Shown here: positions 32,852 through 43,316 of the stretch, one piece after another
How the letters are laid out: every line of letters starts with the position of its first letter
Position numbering within the stretch: position 1 is the first letter of the stretch
Source: Cryptomeria japonica
Lineage: Eukaryota; Streptophyta; Pinopsida; Cupressales; Cupressaceae
Direction of reading: 5' to 3'
NCBI RefSeq assembly: GCF_030272615.1
Contig: NC_081410.1
Span: forward strand, 120,406,640-120,464,639
Length of the DNA stretch: 58,000 nt
Made by a program: the position numbers and the translations under genes
The notes under the pieces: model-generated
What the model saw: only the letters and a program-made list of their open reading frames with translations
The model's database searches: none
What the model was told of the DNA's origin: nothing

Positions 32852-34956
32852 GAGAAACTTGATGTTCTTCAGTGTCGGGAGAAATTCTCAGCGATGTGGC
32901 ACTTAGTGCCAGAGCTTATACAGGCAGAGGTTAGACATATAGATGCATGTGGATTACGTCATCGATTATACATGCCTGATATTACCCATAATAGGGGTTT
33001 GTTGATAGCGTTAGCCGAGAGATGGCATAGCGAGCATAACGCTTTCCACCTGCCCATGGGTGAGGTTAGTGTGATGCTTAAGGATGTGTATCGGATTCTG
33101 CATATCCTTGTGACTGGTGAGCTAGTTCAATATGATTTTTAGTATCGTGGAGGGATAGAGGCATGTAGAGCCATATTTGGTGATGAGAGCATTGGGAGAG
33201 GAGAGATCCGATGGGAGGATATGATTATGTATCATGAGACTCTCCCTATGATTCTTGCAGGTTTGATTGGGGGATTTATTTGTCCAGATAGGAGATCTCG
33301 AGGTTTTTCTGTTGGTTGGGTTGAGATTCTTCAAAGCATGATGCAGCATCAGACTCGATATGCGTAGGGTGTTTGTATGCTTGCTCATTTATATCATGAT
33401 CTTCATCAGGTTGTTTATGATGAGAGTGCTAGTCTATCAACAAGATGAACACTTTTGTGGATCTGGTGTTGGGAGCACATTGCTATTACTCGGCCTATCC
33501 ATCATAGAGTTCATGGAGAGAGACAGCCATATGTTTATCTGTATGCAGGTATCCTTACTCAGCATAAGCTAGGTAAGATGAAGTATTGGCGTTGGGTTCT
33601 TGATTCATTGGATAGTGTTACTTAGAGACCATATGTTGATTGTGAGTCGTGGATGGATGATGCATGGACATTACCATTTATTATGTAGGGTAGATATATT
33701 ATTGGTCGGACTCCTTACATTGTTGAGAGATAGTTGATGAGTCGCATTCTTAGAGAGTTCGGTATCATTCAGCCTATGCCTACTGGTGTTACGATATATG
33801 CTCGACGGTACAGAGATAGGCGAGATTGGGGACCTTCTTTGTCATTTGATATTGCTCGCACAGAGTTTCTTGCTACTCCTAGGGTGGCTTATGATATGAG
33901 ATTACACATTCTATATCCTGGTGTTACTGTAGATTATGCTCAGTACATACTAGCTCATCCATATCCTCGTATTATTGATCCAGCAGATCCTCCTCCCATC
34001 TCAAGAGATGAGGATGACGATTCAGATGATCCAGGTGTTAGGAGACAAAGACAAAGATGAGAGATTAGAACTGCTTAGGAGGTCGGGGGAGGTGGAGCTG
34101 AGGGTGGGGATGGAGGTGTTGGTGGTAGGAGACCTAGACGGAGAGGAGGTCGATTGAGAGTTCGTGGAGGACCATTTGGACCAGTTGGCAGGATTGGGAG
34201 ACCACATCCTATGGGTGGGAGAGAGGTTGGATAGATTGTGAGGGATACTAGTAGGGCAGGGATGAGATCACTGAGAGGGTTGCCATTGACAGGAGGAGGT
34301 AGGATGACTGGATTGTGTGGGGGTTGCGAGAGAGGCATTGATTTTGGTCAAATTTAGCCAAACCAGCTCATGGTGGAGAGGATGAGGATCCAGAGGATCA
34401 TGTTCCACTTATTAGATGACGGGTTCTGAGAGCTACTCAGACTGAGATTCCAGCAGGTGTACATGGAGGTGGAGATGAGGGGATTGGGGTTCATGTGCCA
34501 CAGCAGGATGTGCCAGAGAAGGATGTGCCGGAGTAAGATATGACAAAGAAAGAGACCATTGATAGTCTCAAAGCACAGATTGATCAGCTTAGAGCACAGA
34601 TACAGACACTCATGATAGAGAGAGACATAGCTCTTAGGAGACAACGGGATACTCAGGGCATTCTTGATCATACCCAGTAGGTTGGATCGGGCACTCTCTC
34701 AGTCGATACTGTTAGAGAACTAGTTCAGTCCAGGAAGGATACTTCTCATTGGTGACGACTATATGAGGATGTAGTTGTAGAGAGCCAAAGAATAGGTAGC
34801 TATCATACCACTATGTTGATGGATACTAGTAGTGGTAGAATCATGGGACCTCCTCAGAGGAGTGGTGATCATGGGAGATAGGCATCTGTAGGATCTGCTC
34901 ATCCATAGCCACAAAGACGGACAAAGTCAGGTGGTAGTGGTACAGGACAGCCTTGA

Positions 34957-37900
34957 CTTGACTTTGTATTGGTGAGGCATTTGTACTTTTGATCTGATAT
35001 CATTGTATACTTGGACTTTTATTATTTTATGATGATCTATATGCAGACATCGACTCTATATGATGATCTTTTATTATGAATGTTATTCTATATGATGATG
35101 CTCTATATACATTGATTACATGGATGATGATCTCTTCTTTTCTTTTCATTATGATGATGATCTATATGATGCAAAGGTGAATACTTTTGATTTTTGATTG
35201 ATTTTGATGATAATGGATGCAATTGAAAATGATTACTAACGTAAATGATGCAAATGCAAATGATCTATATGGGAATGCAAATGAATGATTATGTAATATG
35301 CTTTTAATTTTTATATGTAATGCTTATAATGATTATGAATCTAAGTGCAAAGATGCAACTAAATGATCTTTAATGAACTTTTTAATGATAATGGAAATAA
35401 TAATGATGATACACTACATGATTAATGAAATGCACTTAATTGACTGCAAACTAATGCAATGATTAAAATGCAACTTAATGAAATGGATGATGATTAAAAC
35501 AATTCTAAAGATGAATGCACCTATAATGATCAAATGCAACTTGTTTTTGTTTGTCCCAGTATACTCAATCTTTATTTGTGACCGTTGATCTATGAATGAA
35601 ATGAAATGCTTATAATGCAACTGACATTGAATGCTTATAATGCAGACGAATAATGAACTCATCTAAAATGATCTAACTAAAAAGTGATACTGCCATTCTT
35701 CATATGTTATCTTGTAACAGTGCTTGATTTCATCATTGAGCTTTAAAATGTTGTAAGAAAATACAAGCAACTTGACATAATGATTCAAGATGACCTAAGT
35801 ACTTCTTACATGGATTTTGATATAGAAAGTTAATAGAAGCAACTTGATAAAATGAATCAAGTTGACCTAAGTATTGCTTGCAGATTAGACAATGATTATC
35901 CCCTTTCATGCATGACTCGGAACGTCCTCCTTGATCTTTTGTCGATCATATCCTTAGACAAGTACATACCTTAATAAGAGATAAAACCACAAACAGCAAT
36001 CAAAGAAAATGATCATCCCCCATCATAGCTTCTCTAGTCATGGACATCCTTGAGTCGCATAGAGTACATGATTAGCAATAAAATCAAGATATAAACATTG
36101 AATCTTGTATGTCATTCACATGTTCTTATGGTCATTAATTGATATAATCATCTTGATGAATGATCTTTGATAATCCTTTACTACTTTCTGGTTGATTCCT
36201 CTTTTTCTAAGTTTCATGATTTAGCTGTTATAAGACGCCTTGATCTTTGTTGTTTTGTTGCTCGTTATCTGTTTCAAAACCCTACGTGTTTTTGGTTTTT
36301 CTAAGTTTTCCAAATGTTTTGGATTTTCAAAGATTCAAAAGATCACCTTAGCAAAAGGAATTAAGATTTTTCCCCCAGTGGAAACAAAACTTTATTATGG
36401 ATGTATGAATTGATCAAGATCCAAACCATGGCGGTATAGAAATGCAGATTGATTGATTCTAATAAGATCTAAGGCAATGACTATGACAAGTGTGTCAAAG
36501 ATTGTTAATTGTTGGTAAGTTGCATATTTTATGCCAATGGTTCAGAGCAATAGATGTGAAATATGGAATGGATAAGCTAAGATAGATGGAAGCGATAGAT
36601 GTGATAGGATGGAGTGGATAGGTGCACAAAGTGATCTCATAGATGGAGGAACTCACTTTTTAGATAGTGCTTGTTTACCAAGTTTTCACCACTTGTTTTT
36701 ATTTCACTTTTTGATTTGTTTTTGATTTTTTTGTCTTTCCTAATTTTTGAGAGATGAAACATGGCATGCCATCAACTGATAAAACATAAGACTACCCAGA
36801 ACAAAATCCAGTAGTCATACTGATCTATCTCATTGTTTTGATTTATTCGATGATTGATAAGAATGTCTGGTTTCAAAGAGTGAGTACCTCATGTAAGACT
36901 GTTTTGTCTGGTTTCGAGTGTACTTATCCCTGTATAAGACATGTTGATGTTGATAGATTTTGAGTGATGAATTGATTAACAAGACATGTGGTCAATTTGA
37001 TTGCAAAATTTGAGAGTTTTCTTGTTTGTTGATTTGATGGATGGGTCATCCGCTCATGCTTTGATTTTCAATTTTGTTCTTTTTTATTTTGTCAATTTTT
37101 TAATTTTTAGTTTTTGGACATTTTGTGATTTTTTTTTTTGAATTAGATAGTGATATATGATGGAAGAAATAAATAATTAGGATAGATGGTATAGATTAGC
37201 ATGAAGTAAGATCGTAGATAACACCAGATGAGTTCAGATAGAGTAATGGATACTGGAGGAAGGATAATGGGAGATGTGGTATGAATAATAGAGTGGATGA
37301 AACTTTGACCCCAAGTATAGAGGTCTCCATTTGTAAAGAGGTGATATGTAAGATAGTCACAGTATTTAGCACCACTCGAATAAGTGTTCTTGAACTTTTC
37401 AAAGATAGAGACCCAACCCACACTTAGAACCTCCAGAAAAATTCAACCAAACATATCTAAAAACTAGGAAGTAGACTCAAAAGGGAAGAAGAATCCCAAA
37501 CTGGATCAAGGTACTTAGTCTTTGATTACCCATGTGTGTGCAATTGGGTTCATTCTAGCTCTTATGGTCATTGTAATACCTTGACTTCAAAAGCATCATG
37601 GATAGAGCCTCAATGCTAGCAAGCTTCCATAGCTCCAACGAGGTTATCATTGTAATATCACAAATATTGCTCCATTTCCATAGCCCCGATGGAGTTACTC
37701 GCATGTTCCCATAGCCAAGCTTTTGATATTTTGTTTATTTTCTTTTCTTATTCTGGATATTTCTTTTCCTGATCATGCTTTGGATCTTTTGATAGTGTAT
37801 TTTATTTTCTTATTTTGATTGCATTGGCTTGTAAGTAATGAAACTTACATGGGTCTGATAATTACAGTGGCGCTGAAGCAAGATTTTAGATTTTTCACTA

Positions 37901-38454
37901 GCCATGTCTTCGACTAAGAGATCACAATGATTTAGAGAATAGGATTAAGTGTATGAGATATAGTAATAAATAGATGTTGGTACCAAGATATGATAAGTGG
38001 TTCTTTTCTAGATTGAGTGTGTATCCCAACCAAAAGCTAATATTAAAGAGGAACAACCTTGGATTCTTAAGTGTATCATGAATAGATATCTAGAAAATAG
38101 ACTGAACATGAGATTCGAGCATGGGCAATCATGTGACAAAATGACACAAATGCCTATTTCACAGATGATGAATTTATGCAAAGGATTGAATGAAAGGGAT
38201 GGAAGGATAGAAAAGAGGTGTTGGATAATAGATAGAATGTTTGAAGATTTGTGCGAGGATAGATGGAAATGTATTCAAGATGAGTGTTGGTACACAACTC
38301 AATAAGTGATGAAGAGATGGAGGAAAATTGAATTTTGGGACATAAGAACCCAAAATATATAAAGGAAACGATGGAAGAATAGTTTTAAACAGATGTTTAG
38401 ATAGATGTTTGAAAGAAGTTCCAAGATGTGTGCCTTTTTTATCTTTCTTATGGA
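34957..38454 (-). other. E2 interior without recognisable gene
   Basis: 3.5 kb. From 34980 to 35690 the sequence is ATGAT/ATGCAA-rich low complexity. 35700-35990 is the inverted homologue of E1 11880-12155, so it marks the old 3' region. 36000-38454 has only short ORFs on both strands (for example 37143-37421 minus) with no recognised domain. This is where gag-pol would be expected and it is absent. Confidence 0.65.
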
Positions 38455-39189
38455 TCATTTGAGGTGATGGAATGGTGGATGGAGGGAAGTAAGGACCCAA
38501 GATGGATGGAAGGGATGGAGAGTTTGAATTTCAAATGAAAGACCTAAAATGGATTTGGAGGATGAAGAGTTTGAATTTTGAATGAAAGGACCTAAAATGG
38601 ATTTGGAGGATGAAGAGTTTGAATTTTGAATGAAAGGACCTAAAATGGATTTGGAGGATAAAGAGTTTGACTTTGGAATGAAAGGACCTAAAATGGACAT
38701 AGAGGATGAAGATTTTGACTTTGGAATGAAAGGACCTAAAATGGATTTAGAGGATGAAGAGTTTGACTTTCGAACGAAAGGACCTAAGATGGATTTGGAG
38801 GATGAAGAGTTTGACTTTGGAATGAAAGGACCTAAAATGGATTTGGAGGATAAAAGGATTCCTTGATCTTGATCTTGATCTTGATCTTGACTTGGAGTAG
38901 GATCATTTGATTTTGTGATTTTCTCTTGATTTTGAATTAGATTAGTGAAGGAGATGGAAGGGATATCATGCTCTTGCTTAGGAGGTGGATGTTGAATGGG
39001 ACTCTGCTCTTGAGATAAAAGGGGATCATCGTGGATGAAACACCAAAATTTTAGGGGATCATCATAAGATTCTTGACAGGTAGGATCTTGATCAAAAATG
39101 GGATTAGATTGGAGAGCCATGATATCTTGATCTTGATTTAGGCTAGAACTCATTTCCTTTGAATAAGCTTCTTCTTTTTCAAGTGACAA
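38455..39189 (-). CDS. Sense-strand ORF of E2 with 16-residue repeats, unknown
   Basis: 244 codons from ATG at 39189, the longest sense ORF of E2. The first 110 residues are Q/D/S/P-rich, including (QD)n encoded by a GATCTT microsatellite. Then seven copies of a 16-residue unit with core SKSILGPFIPKS follow (48-bp DNA unit), and a short tail. There are no cysteines arranged as a zinc knuckle and no gag similarity. It lies roughly where gag would begin, about 0.6 kb inside the conserved leader. The frame stays open across all copies, but the opposite strand is open across most of them too (38630-38866), so coding on either strand is unproven. Confidence 0.4.
   Translation of the reverse strand: MSLEKEEAYSKEMSSSLNQDQDIMALQSNPIFDQDPTCQESYDDPLKFWCFIHDDPLLSQEQSPIQHPPPKQEHDIPSISFTNLIQNQEKITKSNDPTPSQDQDQDQDQGILLSSKSILGPFIPKSNSSSSKSILGPFVRKSNSSSSKSILGPFIPKSKSSSSMSILGPFIPKSNSLSSKSILGPFIQNSNSSSSKSILGPFIQNSNSSSSKSILGLSFEIQTLHPFHPSWVLTSLHPPFHHLK
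38495..38857. repeat. 48-bp tandem repeat in E2
   Basis: Units containing CCTAAAATGGATTTGGAGGA start at 38543 and recur every 48 bases to 38831 (seven copies), with a degraded copy before them. The period is a multiple of three and both strands remain largely open. Confidence 0.92.
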
Positions 39190-39779
39190 GGGATGATCAC
39201 ATGAGTGATCAAAGTTTCAGTTTAGATAGGTTGATGTTGTTGACTTGATGGATACTTAGTTTTGGATACCCAAGCTCACTAAGTCAAATAGAGGATCTGT
39301 TCGATAGACCCCTATGACAGAGTACGTCAAATGATATGGATAAAGTCTCTCGATATGGAAATTTGATTTGACTAACTTGAATACCTAGTTGGGTATTATT
39401 GTTGTTGAGATAGTTGGATGATAAACTCTTGATCACTTGGTTTGATACTCACCTAATCTTGTTGGATGAAAATCTTGCCTAAAGATAGTTGAAAAGTTGA
39501 TAAATACCTCAAAAAAAGTGCTTTGTTGGATTTGAAAATTCTTTTCTCTCTAAGGTTTCTCTTTGCTCTTTCTTTTGAATTGATTGTTGTATTGGTCTAT
39601 TTGCAAGATATTTCAATGTTCATAACAAGAAGACATACCACACATGAAAACAATGAGTGTATGTTTTTGTGAGGATATTTTCAAATCCCCAATGTTTTCA
39701 CTGGTTTAATTTACAATAAAAGACACATCAGATAGACACTTTATTCAAAGATCATAAAAAATATCATAGCCCACTAGTC

Positions 39780-41579
39780 TCGATACTCCGTCAGCTCAAA
39801 TAGCCTTGTCACCCCCTAGAGGGCGCCTGTTTTTTTGCCTTTTTCCATAAATTAACCCAAAGAGAATTGCTCCTAAATTGAGTAGTTATCTTGGGAGATA
39901 TATGGTGAGTAATCTTGGGGGCGGATTCTTCCCCACCCTTGCACTATGATATTGTCAATGTATGGCAACTAACTCGGCTGAAAGCTTCTACTTCTATGGT
40001 TTGTAGTAAGGATTTCATTCGGCGCAACAAATGATAAACTCAATTAAGAGGCTTCCCAACCTTTAGAACAAAGGCTTTTCGCATCACAAGGATACTAGGG
40101 GAAGACTATCAAATACACACTTCTGTTGGAGGGGATTTTCATCAGCCTCCACATTTGATTATAGTGGGTTGGTAAACTTGGCGATAAAGTCGTTGCCCAC
40201 TTGGGTCGCACCCTTCTCACTAGCCCCCTCAAGGCTTTAGGAAGGCAGGCCCTCTAAAGGATTTAATTGCTTGAAAGAAGAAAGCATAAAAGAGTGGGTT
40301 TGGCTTTTTGGTCACCCAATTAAGGGGAGAGCATATGCCTACCACTTTTGAAACACAAAGTATAAGTGTTCTTTTTAACCTTCCATAGCAATGTGATCTA
40401 TCCTCTATTTGGAGATGTTGCTCCAACAAGCATGGTGTTTATTTTAGCCCCACATAGCAAATGATTTTCTAAACTAGAAATTGGAAATCCTGGTCAACAA
40501 AATGAAAATCGTTGCAAAAAGTAACTTGCTTTGTAAGAATGGACAAGTTGATTATTCTTTTTAACTTGCAAAAAATAAGATTGATTGCGTTGTTAACCTT
40601 TGCAAGAAAATGAAAGATTTTTGTTCTTTTTAGAGCCCAAAATTTGAGGTGTGAATCCCAACCTTGCAAGAAAGTAATTGTTTGATTTGTTGTTCTTTTT
40701 ACCTTGCAAATGTGATTATTTTTAGAGCCCAAAAACAAGTGAGGCACTTTTTAGAACACCAAATTGAAAAATGAATTTATTTTTACCCAAAAAGAAATAT
40801 GAGTTCTTTTTAACCAACTTTGAAAAAGCTAGAAAAGAAATCACTAAATCCTAACTTAACTCCTCCAAATCTGCAAGAAACTGTTAGAAACCTGCAAAAA
40901 AAAAAAAGTTAGTGAAAATCCAAAACCTAGGTGGACTTCCACAAGCCTAATTTCAAATCGTGGTTACAAATTTTTCACTCCTGATTCTGAAATACCTTGA
41001 AATTTGACTAAGTCTGAAATTTGGAGGATCTTCCAAAAACTAGATTTTGCATTATAACTCCTAGAGGTCTGAAACCCCTCTCAAACATCCTGACAATATA
41101 TATATATATATGTGGAATATAATTTCCTCTTCTCTTTTCTCTTTCTTATACTTAAATGTTATATTTTATATATATTATCCTTCCATAAGCCTAAGTTAAA
41201 GATTCAATTTGCAATTTGTTTCAAATGTGCTAGAATAGAGAACATATGTGCTAAAACAATTGTCAAATGCGCTAACCTATGTTACAAAAGCGCTAACCTA
41301 TGTTCGGAAGTGCTAACCTATGTTACAAAAGTGCTAACATGTGTGACAAAGGCGCTAACCTACTATTTGAATGTGTGAATTCATGATTAAAAGTGCTATT
41401 CTATTGAAAACGGACTCTAACCTAAGTGACAAAAGCGCTAACTTACTGAACAAATGTGTTGTCAAATTCCACAGATGCATGAAACTGACTTACAAAAGCA
41501 TTAAATTGATTTCGAAAGAATAATACAGGATATTAGAAAATGTAAGTTTGAGGCCTGAGCCCCATGGTGGGCGCCAAAA
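39780..41579 (-). other. E2 leader, homologous to the E1 leader
   Basis: Read on the minus strand it matches E1 780-2130 in order: GCGC-motif series (41230-41460), CTAAC plus pyrimidine run plus TGCAG (around 40892-40920), the AAAAAGAAC-rich stretch, and the GGAGCAACATCTCCAAATAG block (about 40407-40433). It contains no gene. Conservation of this block between an element with and one without gag-pol suggests it holds cis signals for packaging or priming. Confidence 0.8.
41559..41576 (-). other. E2 primer-binding site
   Basis: The minus strand reads TGGCGCCCACCATGGGGC, three bases from the LTR end. It is a form common in plant gypsy elements. It differs from the site in E1 although the rest of the leader is shared. 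Confidence 0.85.
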
Positions 41580-42749
41580 TGTGTCGACTTGAATTTCATC
41601 CTTAGAATGCTACTTGCATCATGTTAGTTTCACAAAATACCAATGGGAATGCTATAGGAAATCCAAACTCAACCAATGAAACTACATGAAATACATATGA
41701 AATAAAAATAGTATTATTACCTTCATGATTTATGTCTCATTGTGTCCTAACTCTATTGTTCCTGGTTGCAAATGGTGTTCTCTCAAACAAGCACTGATAG
41801 CTTCCAAGATGGCATATGAAGAATTGACTAATAACTAGTAGTTAACTGATACTATGATATGCAATGCTAAATGACTATGCTAAAATGATTATGCTAAAAT
41901 GCTAATTGCTATTTGCTTCAAGATTGAAAAATCACGGATGCATAAGTTTTACAAATGATTAGCTTGCAAATTCACTTGAAGTCTAACTCTCTCTCAACTA
42001 AAACTCTTGATTTAATAGACCTTGAGAGGATAAGATGATGTGGCTCAGATCAACGGTCATGATCAGATCTGCAGATTTGGATGGTTGTGAGAAAAGGTGA
42101 AGGTTGAAAGAAAGGGAAAAGGAGAAGACAAGTCTCACTCATCCCACCTTGATTGGGTCGTTGACTGAGGGAATATAGGGATGGTTGGAGAAAATTTAGG
42201 CATGAGAGGACAAGTGGACTCAATTCCTTCCTAAGATGTAGGGATGTTGGAGAGAATTTAGAAGGAGGTAATGAAATATGTGTACGTACACAATATTTCA
42301 TTAAGTTTGGAGGTTGGAGATAAATGATGAATTAATATTTAAGAAATATTAATTTCCTTAGCCATATGATGGATGAGTTGGCAAAGGGAAGATGAAGTGG
42401 AGATGGAAGGTGAGTTGGATAAGAGGGATTAAATAATTTAAGAAATTATTTAATATTTGAGACTATAGGATAGGAGAATAACCATTAAATATTAAATATT
42501 TAATTGATTGAAAGAGATAATTAAATATTAGATATTTAATTAACTTTATTAGAAGGATAATTAAATATTAAATATTTAATTAATTAGAGGAATAGGATAG
42601 ATGAATTAATTAATAAAATAAATTAATAGAAAGACCGAAATGAATTAAATAAATTAATCTTTTCAAATTAACTATTTAATAAAAGAATAATTATTAAATA
42701 AATATAAAATATTTATTTAATCGCTCATAGTCATTTTTATGTGTATAAA
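41580..42749 (-). repeat. E2 5' LTR
   Basis: 1,170 bp. The minus-strand start is TTTATACAC, so the terminal TG has mutated to TT. The TSD ACTAT follows on the + strand. Confidence 0.95.
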
Positions 42750-42754
42750 ACTAT
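42750..42754. repeat. E2 target-site duplication, right (ACTAT)
   Basis: An exact copy of 30263-30267. Confidence 0.9.
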
Positions 42755-43316
42755 TAATGAAACAACCGTGTAAAATGATTCCTCCAAGCCACATGTCTAG
42801 TTGGCTATATTTTAAACACCCTTTCATACTCAACAAAATATGCCTAGCATCATTTAGTGAGGGAACCTACCAAGTCTTCATACATATTAGGGCCAAAATA
42901 GATTAAACTTTTCCTAAAAAATTATAACTATGTGAGAAATGGATTAGCCCAATGCAACCTCTAATACTACTAAAGGGCTTCACTTTTTAGTTAAAGGTTT
43001 CAAGGAGAGATTTGATCCTAAGGAATTTGTTAGAATAAAAATATTCCTAACAAATCAATAATATATTTAGGCTCCCATTTAGGCAAGACAAATTTATGGG
43101 GATGGATAAAGCCACGCAAGTTAGGGCAAGGGAAGATTTTTATAGGAGAAGAAGGTTGGCCTCTATTTCTATTTTAAGAGCAGATGCTATGCTTGACTAG
43201 AGGAGTGTGAGAGTTTGTTTTCTAAGATTAGGTGTCTAAAGACACTAATTCATATTTTTCATAATGGGGTCTAATGTATTTGATTCCTTCTAAGAATGTT
43301 GACATGTCATCATATA
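42755..43316. other. Unassigned spacer between E2 and E5
   Basis: 560 bases with no supportable gene and no repeat partner seen in the window. It includes the expected location of the missing end of the E5 left LTR. Confidence 0.5.

Larger units (their letters stand above)
31756..34956 (+). pseudogene. Plant mobile domain (PMD/MAIN-like) pseudogene, antisense in E2
   Basis: Exon 1 (31756-31830, 25 codons) ends at a GTATGT donor. The intron (31831-32851) ends in AAACAG. Exon 2 continues in frame from 32852. The protein shows the order of plant mobile domain proteins: AFHLPMGEVSVMLKDVYRI, then LAGLIGGFICPD, then a W-x-WEHI segment, then a RILREFGIIQPMP segment. PMD proteins (MAIN, MAIL1 and PP7-like partners in Arabidopsis) act in nuclear silencing and genome stability, and PMD genes also occur inside plant transposons. 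In-frame stops lie at 33140, about 33364, about 33446, about 33624, about 33687 and about 33731, then more after 34059, with a likely frameshift near 34340. A coiled-coil tail (about 34550-34680) follows. Almost all stops are TAG where CAG is expected. The gene is opposite in strand to the element. Confidence 0.82.
30268..42749 (-). mobile_element. E2: 12.5 kb non-autonomous Tat-related LTR element with antisense PMD gene
   Basis: LTRs at 30268-31421 and 41580-42749 are flanked by ACTAT. The minus-strand PPT (AAGAGGGGCAAAA) beside the left LTR and a TGGCGCCCACC primer site beside the right LTR set the orientation. The minus-strand LTR start (TGTATACACATAAA) resembles that of E1 (TGTAGTCACATAAA). 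The leader and a 3' block are homologous to E1. No gag, protease, RT or integrase can be read; only about 3.8 kb separates the two blocks that flank gag-pol in E1. It therefore fits a large non-autonomous derivative moved by an E1-like partner. LTR divergence is about 6% over the first 250 bases by eye, so it is older than E1. Confidence 0.93.

Noticed and set aside
38630-38866. Plus-strand ORF with a GMKGPKMDLEDEEFDF repeat
   Set aside because: Not listed as a gene because it lies antisense to E2 over the 48-bp array and has no unique domain. The minus ORF is longer and has non-repeat sequence. It is kept only as a finding.
40469-40747. Minus-strand ORFs in the E2 leader (40229-40747)
   Set aside because: The homologous E1 leader is not open in the same frame. 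Most likely chance.
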